This document shows positions 23,112 through 34,859 of a stretch of 64,000 bases of DNA, piece after piece. The stretch lies in the NCBI GenBank assembly GCA_036346395.1, contig CM070601.1, positions 16,861,763-16,925,762 of the forward strand, given 5' to 3'. Source of the DNA: Hsuehochloa calcarea. Its lineage: Eukaryota; Streptophyta; Magnoliopsida; Poales; Poaceae. Below the pieces are notes generated by a model. It did not search any database and had not been told where the DNA came from. It saw only the letters and a list, made by a program, of their open reading frames with translations. A program made the translations under genes and the position numbers. Positions within the stretch are counted from its first letter, which is position 1. Every line of letters starts with the position of its first letter.

Positions 23112-23247
23112 AACTTAACCTCAGTCTATAAATGGAATCCTTATCATCTCACGAGGATCCAGGTGAAGAATGCCAAATATCAGGAACTGGAATTAGAGGC
23201 TCGAAAACAAAGTTTGCTTTTATGAGCAAAAGGCTTTGTAAGAGAAG

Positions 23248-23560
23248 TTGACCCAAGTTTTGTCTACTCGTGAGAAGACGGAAGATAAACTTTCTGAACT
23301 GCTCGTGCAAGGTCACCAGTTGGCAAATAGCATTCGCGCCTCCCATCCGCATGTCAGAATTTTGAAAGCTCAACTGTCATCTGCACAAAGCACACTTTCG
23401 CTGACTGGTCCACTTAGACTTCGGGCGTTGGGGCTTAAAAGGAAATCACACAAAGCTCTGGTGATCCACTCTATTCTATGGCAACCTCCACCTTCTAGAT
23501 GGATGAAAGTTAATACAGATGGATGCTCGAGAGGTCAGCCAGGAGGTGCGGAGGAATATT
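23248..23560 (+). pseudogene. LINE/retroelement RNase H fragment
   Basis: The plus frame ends in a segment WQPPPSRWMKVNTDGCSRGQ that matches the start of the RNase H-like domain found at the end of plant L1-type LINE polyproteins (motif KVNTDG with the first catalytic Asp). Preceding residues are charged and unassigned. After about 23550 the frame continues, but similarity is lost, so only the first strand of the domain survives. Confidence 0.6.
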
Positions 23561-23754
23561 TTGAAACTATAGAGATTTTGTACATGGATGCTTTGCACTT
23601 TCGTTGGGCAGCGGATTCGCATATTAGGCAAATTGGGTTGGGGGTACACTGCTTCCATAGGTATTTGTGGGCCAAAGCATGTCAAAATACCCTTGATTGT
23701 CCCTGGGACCATTGTTTGGTTAGGGGCAAATCCTTGATGTGTGGCCCCTTGAAG

Positions 23755-24290
23755 AGTTGTAGCCCTTGAAGTCAGGAATCTTGCTTCTATATGCTTTTCT
23801 TTGTGAAATACTTATGTGTAGATTCTTGGTAAGGAACCTCCTACCTATAGACCTTACTATGACATGGTAGTGTGTGATGTGTAAAGTATACCGTGTAGCT
23901 GTCAAAGAGGATACCCCCAAGGCAAGATGTCTTCAAAGCGGAGGATGCATAAAGAAAAAGGTAAAGATCCCTACTGAGCCCACACAAGTGAATTCGAGGT
24001 TGGGCATTTATGGGGTTTCCTCTCAGGGTAAGTCAAATATCCATATGGGTGTTCCCAAAAAGTCAAAATGTAGGGATTTCCCTTAGAGGTAATTTAAATG
24101 TCTTCTAGGGTGGTTCTTGAGGTCATTTTGCTTGTTTTAGTGAGGTGTGGTGAATTTAAGCCTACACTAGAGTGTTTAACCTTTTGCTATAATTTACCCA
24201 AGCCTATGTGGGATTGAGCTCGTAATCCAATGGCTAAAACAACATGGATCATTTATCCAATGCAAAAATAGCTTGAGTACACCTCCCATA
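23755..24290 (+). repeat. ~500-bp dispersed repeat, copy 1
   Basis: Aligns by eye with 24946-25440 in the same orientation: both begin GTAGCCCTTGAAG/TAGCCCTTGAAG. They share TCCATATGGGTG at about 24038 and 25194 and end with AATTTACCC...TATGTGGGA followed by TCCAATG-type text. Divergence is high (roughly a quarter of positions), with indels. No conserved reading frame. Confidence 0.7.
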
Positions 24291-24570
24291 AAGAAACACA
24301 CATTTTCTACCCTTCCTATCGTACCCCTCTCCCCCAAAACACCTTACTATACGTTACATACCATTCAAACCGCGCAACCTTACAATCCAATGTTTTGACT
24401 CCCTTGTTCACCTTTTTGCCACCAATGATCATATTGTACGCCATGGCCTTACAATCATGCATCTCACCTTGTCCCTGTTACACCTCATCGTCATTGAGGG
24501 CTTTACTTTACATTGTTTGCATGAAATAATCAAGGAATATATAATGATTTTGTTGTCCTCAAGGACTTCC

Positions 24571-24720
24571 CATGCTTAGCATGGCGCGGACTACCTGTTT
24601 CTACCACCCCATGAGTTTGTTTCATCCGTTAAACACTCACTTGAAATCTTTGGATCACAAGCAAATATCTTACATGCATAATTGTTAAGAGTTTGGTGTG
24701 AGAATGGGGTAACAATCAAA
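24571..24720. repeat. dispersed repeat family, copy a
   Basis: Shares ATGAGTTTGTTTCATCC, TGCATAATTGTTAAGAGTTT and GGTGTGA blocks in the same order with 33165-33260, 34217-34330 and 34500-34640. Family not recognised. Confidence 0.55.
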
Positions 24721-24739
24721 GCAAAGGGATAGGCGAAAT

Positions 24740-24940
24740 GTGGTGTAAACAGGCTCGTGGGTGGTGTGAACATACCAATAGGTGGTGTGATGTGTGAAAA
24801 GACCTCTTGTGGTGTGAATAGACTCATCAATGGTGTGAACACACACATCAGTGCTGTGATGTGTGAATAGACCCCTTGGTGGTGTGAACATATCCATCAG
24901 TGGTGTAAAGTGTGAATAGACCCATTGGTGATGTGAAGAG
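24740..24940. repeat. short degenerate tandem repeats (GGTGGTGTGAA)
   Basis: About seven units of roughly 25-35 bp, each with GTGGTGTGAA followed by CA(T)A(C)CCAT or TAGACCC. The pattern recurs in weaker form at about 33270-33350. Confidence 0.7.
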
Positions 24941-24945
24941 AAATA

Positions 24946-25440
24946 GCCCTTGAAGTTATGAAACTTGCCCTTGTATGCTTTTCTTGCTTATTGGTATGTC
25001 CTTACAAGGAATCCTCGATTCGTGAATCTCTGTGGTTGACATGGTAATATGTAATGTCCGAAGAATTTTGTGGACCTCTAAGTGTAATGCGTGAGGAGGA
25101 TTGCATCAAGAGTAATGTTCTTTATCCTTTTTGAGCTCACACGTGAATTTGGGTTGTGGGCATTTTGCAGTTCCACTAAGGTTAAGGGAAAGATCCATAT
25201 GGGTGTGCCTTTGAATGTAGGTATTTCCATAAGAGGTAAGCTAAATGTCTTCAAGGGTGGAACTCGAGGGCAATTTGCATGTTTTAGGGATGTGTGATGA
25301 ATTTAAACATGCACTAGAGTTAGTGAACCTTTGCTATAATTTACCCCACCTTATGTGGGACTGGTCATCAATTCCAATGGATAAAATAGCTTTGGATCAT
25401 ATATCCAATGTTAAAATAGAATTGGGTGTATATCATTAAA
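24946..25440 (+). repeat. ~500-bp dispersed repeat, copy 2
   Basis: Second copy of the repeat at 23755-24290, separated from it by about 650 bp that includes a short tandem array. It could be the two ends of one unrecognised element or an old tandem duplication. Confidence 0.7.
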
Positions 25441-26504
25441 ATTTTACAGGTTTGAAATATACCATTGTCGATGATTTAGCCATCGATCTTACAGAATAAT
25501 GAGGGAAAGCACAACTCTCGAGGTTGCACGAAGGAGACATAATCTTTTATTGCAAAGAGTGTATTATAGGCGGTTCTCTTTGATCGTGATGAACAATGAG
25601 CGTAATGATGTTACAATGCGGTGTTGCGATCTCCTTGATCTGTTGTCTGACTGGTCCTTAAATAGTGTCGAAAGTGTGGCAATTGTTGTCGAGAGGCGCC
25701 TTCTAGATCCTAAAGATAGCACGCGTGATGGTGGTTGTTGTCAATGTATCATTTTCTTGGCGTAGTTGTAGGAATGATTGCCTTCAGAGACGTGGGAGTT
25801 TTGGATGGTTATCAGAGATACATCCATGGTAGTTTTCCTGTCTCCCGCACATGCTAGTCTATAATGGACTACTAGACTAGTAGGAAATCGGTCCCACAGT
25901 AGACTTATGAACCCCTCAATTGGTATAGCTCATATGGCACAAGACTTTATACTACATGTAGTTGATTAGAATACATGGAAACTAATTGGCACTTACCGCG
26001 TACCAACCAGCCATGGATTAAGGTATATTTATAAAATTATTAGCAAATAGCTAATTAGATATAATATCCTCATCAACCACAAAGATTTAGGTTCACTTTA
26101 ATACCACCAAAAGATCCCAACTTTCCTTAATATAGCACCTCGACACCCCTTTGTCGATGATCGGAACCCAGAGTCCCTTATCGAGCTTATCGGGAAAATA
26201 ACATGAAAGCACAATTGAAATAGAGACCTTTTTTTGTCGTGGACACAATGAGAGTGTTTACAAGAATACTATGAGATTGAGAGTATAAATGAATCAGATT
26301 CTAATTCTGCCTATGAGAGATATAGGTTACAAGGTACACGGGCTATCCCATTTATAACTATTGAAGAGGTGACATTTAATGACACTAAAGGCGCATTTTG
26401 TCTTCACGCACACTCCTGCGTTGAGTCTTGAACCGTCGCGTCTCTTAGCTAACTATCGTAAGTTTTTAGATGCACTAATAGATGCTCTCATGTTAGTCAC
26501 GTGG
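25441..26504. other. no recognisable gene
   Basis: An 88-codon plus frame at 25499-25765 has no recognisable domain. The rest has short frames only. Its right edge is the target of the LTR that follows. Confidence 0.4.
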
Positions 26505-26518
26505 AAAACTGTCATATT

Positions 26519-26542
26519 CCCCGACTAGTTTGCTAGTCGGGG
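26519..26542. repeat. perfect hairpin near LTR end
   Basis: Arms CCCCGACTAG and CTAGTCGGGG with a 4-base loop TTTG, eight bases inside the inferred LTR edge. Confidence 0.85.
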
Positions 26543-27608
26543 ATGACCCAAACCGTATGTCTGGTCGTGTAGTGTCCATAATTGGTCGTCTCATGACTCA
26601 AACTGGTCGATGACCAGTTTGGCTGTAAAAAGGGGATTATGCTTCTTTTTAATCATGGTCGTAGGTACATAACCGTTATAAAGTGGGCCATGAATACATG
26701 GGCTTGCTTTCATAGAGAATAACTTTGATAGAAAAATATTGACCTAATCAAGAATCATTGTCACCCTTTACTACAACTGGAACTGAAATTACCAAATTGC
26801 CTCTTTTGTTAGACCAAACCACCACCTCACCCACTCTTTGCCACCCATCTCTCTCCCATGGATCCCTCTCTCTCTCTTCCAACCCCGCTAATGGGCCAAT
26901 AGAAGCTAAAGAGATACGGGTAGGCTACACTAGCTGGTAATTCAAAAATCTACTACGTAAACTAGGAAGCTATGCAAGCAAGAGATCATAGATCGTTACC
27001 ACTAGACGCGTAGTGCAGCGAAAGAAGAGTTGGAGCAGCTAGATCCAACATTGAGCACGCTGATGTAGTGGTCGTAGTCGATCGTCCAACGTCCTCAGCA
27101 CCAATCGTCTCCTCCAGCAACCTATCACGTTCTTTGTGTAGGTCATGGATCGTCCTTGATTAGTACAGCAGCAACCATAGCAGCGCCTTTACGGTATTCA
27201 CACGTCCAGGGATGGAGCATCGTACGCCGGTGTGCTTGCACCAATGCGCACGGTAGGGCCTTCGGGAAGATGACGACTAGGGTTTCGGTAGAGCAACTCT
27301 CTTACGTCCCAACAGGCCCATGCATCCCTTTATAAAGAGCATATAACGGATCCTATCCGAACTAGTTTGTTCCAACCCGTTAAGTGTATGACCCTGTAGG
27401 TTCATGCGTAATCGGTTGTGACTCGAAAACTCCTTTCTGACCACAAGTCGTCAACGGTTCCTAGCAGGACATAACGATTCTCGAACACACATACATATTA
27501 TATCGGACGAACCTTATATAATATGATATGCGGCTTGGTCTTTATCACTTATGACCATCTTGTATCTTCATACGACTAGTTCATATTTAGTCACGACTAG
27601 TTCGTAAC

Positions 27609-30600
27609 TGTGAGGACCCCGAATTATTAAGCTTGTAATGCTTAGTCACCAGTTGACCCTAGCATCACAAACAAAATAACCCGTGTCTTCGAGACATGTA
27701 TACTTCCCAGAAATGCAGTATACACACCCCTTTACAAAATTCATGCATTAATTCCATTCATTCACATAGAACCGAAGCACAACAACAAACCACAAGTTAA
27801 AATAAATAAAGCATAGTTATTACAAAAGAGAGGCCGACCGGCCAAATACATACAAATACAAAATAAACAGCGGAAGAAAAAGTGCCATAAGATGGCCATA
27901 AACAAAAGAGCCAATCAGTGTGCCTTTAACCCACAAGGCAACCGACCGGACCGCCAAGCTAGTCGTCGAACCCGCAGCATATTTCACAAAAGTGAGGCCC
28001 TTAGGGCTCACCTTCCTCCTCTGCAATAAATAGTTAAGCACAAATGAGTACAAAAATTGTACTCCGCAAGACTTACATGTAGGATAACAGACCCATACAT
28101 ATGCTACATGCAAGCTTATTTAAGTGGAGGCTGTATGTTCCATTTTCGACACAAAGCAATCTTTATTTGCAATAATGTAGTACATTTAAAAGCAAATTGA
28201 CAAAATTATTTTTAATATTCAAATAACAGAAAAGGACAACAATAATAACAATAGATAGAGGAAAACAACAATCCTGGAAGTGACTAAACCCATAGTCACC
28301 ACAACAATAGCATGAATTACCCATTCATACCAACCAAGTCAAATTTTAATTAAAAGGTTGTAGTCTAGTTCTTGCACGACCTTACCAAGCATGTCCATAA
28401 CCTAGGACGAGGCTATTCGAATAGTTCTATCCCTGCAGGGGTGTACCAATGTACCCACACGCCAGACCACCTTTTTGCCAAGCTATTAAGCACACTTCCT
28501 TAGGTATGCCGGCACGGCTAAGTCCTACGAGACATTTCCAATATTGTGTATTAACTACGAGCCGCTCGTATGGATAGAAACCCATACGTTGTGTCGGAGT
28601 CATCGTAAAGCCTCGATCAACTACCCATCGCAGGTAAAGCCTTGAACAACTACGAAGCTTCTCGAGGTGGAGAGCCTACCCGGAATCTCCACCACCGCAC
28701 ACCCAACACAAGAACACATATCCTTTTTCACACAACACACACCACCCCCCTCCTGCGACTCGGAGATAACACACGCCAAGTACTCAGTCAAGAGAGGTCA
28801 CATATCCCTCTCGCATGGTTAGCACGCAAAAGCGCTTGGCTTAGTGACACAAGTAACTCGGTCCTTGATGACCTAGGCACCATTCCATTCACACCAACAG
28901 ATCACACCAACATACCATTGTGCCCAAGTCTAAAACAATTTTATTTTCAGTTTTTGACTTTACAAAGTAACAAAGCATAAGTGCTAGACATAATAGAATA
29001 ATAATTAGATGTGTGATCAAGATCATCGAATAAATCGATGATCGCCCATTACTACCGAAACTAAGCATTTCTAAGCAATTTCGATTCGCAATCTACTAAG
29101 TGACAAGAGCTCATCCATCGAACTCAAATCACAGCAAATAACCTAGGCTCATGGTAGTAGAGGATAATCAATTCCTACATATTATGCAACTATAGGATAC
29201 TAACCATAATTTAACAATAAAATAACAATGCATACATACAAGTTGAAATCAATATATTAGACTTAAAAAATACTGGGATTAACATGATCAAACTCCTTGC
29301 CTAGTTGTTGCTGTTCAAGATGTTGCGGAGGATCACTTAGGTGATCGATGTGCTCTTCGGAACCTAACGTGAAAGCGAAAAAGAACCGATAAGAACGAAG
29401 AAAATAAAAAGACTCAACAGCAAACTTTCTCCAAATGTTTTGAAAATTTTACAGCAACAAGAGCATGATTTATAAGGAATTTAGTAATAAGAACCAATTG
29501 ATTTGGATTCTTAATGCAAAAGATATGAGCAAAACAAATCTGCTCAGCCTTATAAATCACAAATGCTACCATTCATTGCAACTAAAATCTTAGCAAAAAT
29601 TTCTGGAGCTATAATGAGGTTAGAGTCATTTTTAGATAAAAGTTCAGTTAAAAACATCACTAACAAAAATTTGAATCAAATGAAAAGGAATTAAAATAAA
29701 ATAGTTATGTATTTTACAAGTTAATTTCATTTTTCAGTTGACAAATAAACCTCTCGGGAAAACCTGAGATTAAAACGACGTGGACAAACTTGGACTGTTG
29801 ATCTTGGATCCAACGGTCCAAGTCCACAGGATAGCGCGCGCTCGAGCGGCTCACAAACCCCACCGTTGGATTTAGATCAAACGGTCCACGTGGATGGAGA
29901 CGTTCGGATGGTCCGAACGTTCACACGCACATGAGTCGTTGATCTTGAGATGGATGGCTCACAACGAAGGAACCTTCGACCGGTCCGAACGTTCACGCGA
30001 ACCTGAGAGGTAGATCCGAGATCCAATGGCCCACGCGCGCAGAGCACAGCGCGCGCATGCGCGGCTCATACGTTCACCGTTGGATTTAGATCCAACGGTC
30101 CATGTGGATCACCGCGTTCGGATGGTCCGAACGTTCACGCGATTGTGGGCCGCTGATCCAAGGATCGACGGTCCAGAGTGAACCACGTTTAAAATGTTCG
30201 CGCCCAGTTCAACTGACAAAACTCAACGGCGAAAGGAGGCTCACCGCCAGCGACTCTGGTCACGGCGGCGCGAGCAAAGGCCCAAAATGGGTCCGTAATA
30301 ACTTTGCGCACACCCTGGGACCAATTTCTACGGCTGCGGCGGTTTAGAACGCCGGCAAGCCGGAGTTGACAGAGATGGCCAAAAACGGTCGAAAACGAAA
30401 AAATGCAAAGAAGCTCTGTTGCGATCCAAGTAAGCGTTTGCCAAGCATCTAAGGACTAATATGGAGCTACCTGAGCACGGGAGAGGCACAGAGGAGGTTG
30501 GAGCTGCTCCGGTGATGAACAATGGTGCTTTCGGCCGAAAATGGAGAATCTCCAATTCAGCCCAGCCCTGAGGATGATAAGCAAAATTGAGCGAGGGTTA

Positions 30601-31884
30601 AGCTCCAGAGAGTAAAGAGGGAGCAGAGGGAGCAAGAAATGGAAAGAGAGCCACTGTTGTACCGCCTTCACCGTAAGCTCGAAGCTCGACAATGGCGGCC
30701 GAAATGGTTTCGGATGAATGCAGCTCAAACAAACACTGAAGTGCTAGCTAGAGTTGCGAAAATGCTAAAGGAAGCCAAAGGGGAAGCAATGGAGCTTAAA
30801 TAGAGGAAATGGCAGAGAGCAACGACAATAAACCCTCTCGGGTCAAATCTGCCATGAGAGCACTTGAGAGCGACGGGAGCAGTTGAGCAATGGACTTTTG
30901 AGGGCGGTGCACGATGGGCAATTAATGCGAGCAGAGAGAGCCGTTTAAAGGTGACCACCGAGGTGACTCAACGCTGCGCTCTTCTCCTCTGCTCACGCCA
31001 TTGCTTGACTCAAACGCACGCTCATACTCAAGGAAAGGGACGACGCGGCCACCGTTGGATCTAAATCGAACGGTTCAAATGAAACGGGGCGATTGGAACG
31101 GTTCGAACGTTCACTTAACCCGGGCCGTTGATCTGGATCCTACGGCTCACACTGCGTGAGGTGTTCGGACGGTCCGAATGTTCACGCTAATCTGAGCCCT
31201 CGATCTAGAATCCTACGGTACACATGGATCGCCGCGTTCGAATGGTCCGAACGTTCACGCGATCGTGGGCCGTTCGATGCCGATCCAACGACCCACAACG
31301 CTCGCGCTCGATCGACCGTGGTGGTGCAGTTAGTTGACTGAACCAAGTCAAGTGGCTCGAGCCCGAGTCTGACTCGAACCCAAGGAACAGTGAAAACCGG
31401 CTAGGGTTTGAATTAACAGCTGATTTTTGGAGAATTTTCTTAAGGTAGCAAACCAGCTCCAAAAATTATGAAATTTTAACTGGAGGTTGTTGACTGTAGG
31501 ATAAACCTCACATAAAATTTCTAGAGACTTTTATGTACTGCATTTTTCTGAAGAAATTCCAGAAGGTGTGAATTAGGGTTGGTACAAGGTTTGACTTGGT
31601 TTGACTTGCCTCCAAAATTATCAAATAATTTCTAAAAATCATGAAATAATTCAGAGGTGTTACCAAGCCTTCCTAGAACTCAGGAAAATGTTTACATGGT
31701 TTTGGCACAAGATCTTTGCCAAGGAGGTTTTTGATTGAAGTCAATTGAGGATTTTGATTTTTGATTTCCATAATTCCTTTACAAGAATTACAGAAATGCT
31801 CAAGGACTTCGAGATGCAAGAAATTTTTTAATTTCTTCTCATTTTTATACATTTGAGACACAAATTCACATTTGAGATGTTACA
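27609..31884 (-). mobile_element. solo LTR, Ty3/gypsy Tekay/Del type
   Basis: Ends are TGTGAGGACC (27609) and ATGTTACA (31884), with an exact 5-bp duplication GTAAC at 27604-27608 and 31885-31889. The minus strand begins TGTAACATCTCAAATG, the start style of Tekay/Del chromovirus LTRs, and the 4,276-bp length suits that group, whose LTRs are unusually long. It contains no gag-pol, primer-binding site or second LTR, so it is a solo LTR left by unequal recombination between two LTRs. It interrupts the copia LTR around it, so it is the younger insertion. Confidence 0.85.
29810..31330. repeat. repeated CCGAACGTTCACGCG modules in solo LTR
   Basis: Two blocks (29810-30180 and 31040-31330) carry six or more diverged modules of about 70-80 bp. 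Each has GGATGGTCCGAACGTTCACG followed by a GATC-rich linker and a near-palindromic GTTGGATTTAGATC(C/A)AACGG. The blocks are separated by about 850 bp of A-rich and G-rich leader-like sequence. Confidence 0.75.
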
Positions 31885-32753
31885 GTAACTCCTTATGACC
31901 AGTTCACTGACCAGTTAGTGATCATATTCGATCAGTTTACGACCAGTCCGTATCTCTATACGGGCAGTTCTTATCTGGTCAGACTGAATGACTTTCTTGC
32001 ATATTCTCCCTTTACCTCATGATATGTGGTTGAACTCCACCAGGTGATATATTTTGTCATCAATGGACTGTTCAATACTTTCTCAATCAAGTGGCGGATA
32101 ACTTCATGTGGTCGATAATTCGACCACTAGTGGCACGACCATGCACTTTCTTTATCCAGCCACATCGAGGGGCCCAGAGATATCTCTCTTGTTATGTTAG
32201 TTGGGGTAAATCATATTTCCGACTAGTCACATCTCTCCGTATGTTTCATAGCATACTCGAAAGGTACCTTTATAACTACCCAGTTATAGAGTAGTGTTTG
32301 ACAACCCCTAATTGAACTATTATATATGTAGAAAATCATGTTAATTTCAGGTCTAAGGATTATACATCATCATTGCTTGAGACCAACTGATGACACATAA
32401 AATCATAACAATCTCAATAGTGTCTCAAGGTGGGTTAATCCAACACCTTGTTCTCTAACATGTATTCATAATATTGATTCGATATCCCCATATCCATGAC
32501 TAGTAAAACATGGTCATCAATCAATACATGTGCTAGTCGATAAGTCACTAGTGTCCTGACCTGTGATATTCGACTAGGGATACATTTAGAATAACATCAT
32601 GTAACTTAAAGAGCTTCACTAACAAATCACATACTTATTAATCTTTATAAATGATAATTCTTTCAAGGAACATAATAACATTTATTCTATAACTCATAAA
32701 CATAAATGTGATACAATCATCTATATGATTGCCTCTAGGGCATATCACCAACA

Positions 32754-33164
32754 AAAACAACACAACATTGGTGTTTCTTCGACCGGCCTCTATTGAGTGG
32801 CTCAACAGCGGTCCGACAGACAAGAGAGAACTAGGGTGGCGGGTGCATGCTCTTGCTCGCTGTCAACGAAGGAGAGCGCTTGATTGTCATTGATGAGAGC
32901 TTTCCGAGAGGGGGAATCACCTTTCTTGCCATCTACGCCGTTGTCGATTGGTAGCTCCAAACCTTTGGCCTCCAGATTCATCAAGATTTGTGCCTTTGCA
33001 TTCTTCGACATTGTCGTTGTCCTAGTTGAGGACACCCCGATTCAGCTGCGGTAGTGGTAGCATATTCCTATAGCGTCATCATCGCCTCAGAGAGAGGAGC
33101 CGGGTAGGGTAGTTACCCATCTATATAAACTACTATTCTTAGAGTTGTATGTCTTGTTAGTTTT
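32754..33164. other. unrecognised sequence, possible minus-strand fragment
   Basis: A 78-codon minus-strand frame (33035-32802) begins MSSTRTTTMSKNAKAQILMN and has no stop-dense neighbours, but no family is recognised. The copia LTR inserted at 32753 directly downstream of it. Confidence 0.25.
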
Positions 33165-34640
33165 ATTCATTGGACAATGCTGGTTGGAAAGCTTTGAATT
33201 GCAAACACATATCTTATTTGCATCATTATTAAAGAGTTTGATGTGAAACTGAGATTATAATCTAAGCAAAGGTTGGGGGCATTGGTGGTGTAAAGTGCGA
33301 ATACATCTGTTGGTCTGAATAGATCATTGGTGGTGTGAAGGGTGAACTGCTCTCATGATTGGTAATTCTCCATTACCACCGCCTATACTTTCACCCTCCA
33401 ATGATGATATTTTGCCAATGGTGGATCTAGGAATTTTGGGTTGGAGGTGCACAATTGACGTTCTTCAAAACAGGGTAAAAAGTGATGTTAAGGTCAACTA
33501 ATAGGTTGGTAGTTGGCAAAGCATTACGGAAGTGTATTTTAAGTGCATTTAACATTCTTCAATAATTACTCAACATTTTCCCAATTAATTAGTTTTTCTT
33601 CTTCTTCTTTTTCACTAGCAACAACTATTAGTTTTTAATCAGGTTGAAATGGCTTACACCATGTGTACCATATAGATGGAGTGTAAACTACATAATACAA
33701 ATTATAATTTATCATATTATATGAAGTGATAACAAATTCTAACCTTGGTAAATAATTATTTTTAGTACATGATCATTGACATGGCCTATTTACACCATAT
33801 GGCTTTGAAACTTTTTTTGTGTGTATTGAGACTATGAGTTTCTTAAAAGATACCAAATAGCTGCCTTGAATCGTTGCTTTCATGGTGATGATCACAATGG
33901 TGCTAACATATGGTGAATCAGATACTTGTTTTTTTCACTTGAAAGAGCCAAAAAAGTTTGCAAAGCTAAAAAAAAATGAAGTACTTGTAAGTGGACATAG
34001 AAACATGTGAGTACAATTTAAAAGGAAGGAACTTCTTTTTTTTTTTTTTTTTTTGAGAAGGGGGTGGGGGCTATGCATACCCGTCACCCTAGCTTCATCA
34101 GCCACTCTATTGTGCTCAATGACCTTGTGAATCGTGGCTTGGTCGCAAATCCTTATCGTCATTGATGACATCACTATACCTTTTTTGCGTGCGTAGTCAC
34201 AAGCTACAAAATTACTTCACATGGTGCGAGCCACCTGTTGCTGCCATCACATGAGTTTGTTTTATCCATTGAACGTTTGGTTGAAAGCTTCTTGAATGCA
34301 TAATTATTAAGAGTTTGATGTGAAATTTAGTTGGAAAACCGGAGATCGGTCTACAAATCAGAGCAATTCGAAATAAATTGGAGTTAAATCGGCATGAAAA
34401 CTGGACGATAGCAAAATATTTCCCCGTCTAGACTGGTTTGACTAGGAACCGACGGGATCCGACCTCCGAACCCTGATGTTGTTTGTCATCAAGTAATAAC
34501 CCCTTCTCATGGTGTGGGTCACCCGCTACTATCCCACACTAGTTTGTTTTGTTCATTGAACATTTTCTCTTGAAAGCTTTGTATTAGAAGCATAAATCGA
34601 TGTGAGATGAGATCTTAATCAAAGTAATGGGGTTATGCCT
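33165..34640. repeat. dispersed repeat family, copies b, c and d
   Basis: Three diverged pieces at 33165-33260, 34217-34330 and 34500-34640 resemble 24571-24720. Copy b is followed by a GGTGGTGTAAAG / GGTGGTGTGAAG tract like that after copy a. Between b and c there is AT-rich sequence with no gene and a run of about 19 T at 34036-34054 that could be an inverted poly(A). Confidence 0.5.
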
Positions 34641-34859
34641 ATTAGTGGTATCGACAATTTATTTTTGCTCAGCAAGCATACTACTTAGTGGTGGGATGGT
34701 AACATTGCAACAATTTTATTGAACTTCCATGGTACCTTCCATATTCCTTCACAATATTTTTGCTCAGCAAGCATACATACTATTTATTTTTGCTCGAGAA
34801 CTTTTATACCTTGCCTCCCTTTTTCCGTGTGCCATTTACTTTGCTCTTGACATCAATTT

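Larger units (their letters stand above)
26510..32753 (-). repeat. BARE/Angela-like copia LTR (copy 2), split by a solo LTR
   Basis: Minus strand starts TGTTGGTGATATGCC at 32753 and, after removing the nested 27609-31884 element and one 5-bp duplication, ends ...ATATGACA at 26510, giving about 1,963 bp. A possible 5-bp target duplication AAAAC flanks it (26505-26509 and 32754-32758). TATA-like CTTTATAAAGG lies near 27330 on the minus strand. No primer-binding site or internal region is attached, so it is most simply a solo LTR. The left edge is the less certain one: it rests on the 5-bp match and the TG dinucleotide. Confidence 0.6.

Noticed and set aside
33650..33800. Short inverted-looking text (TTACACCATGTG / TTTACACCATATGG) suggesting a MITE
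   Set aside because: The two copies are in the same orientation, and no inverted termini or TA/TAA duplication could be found.
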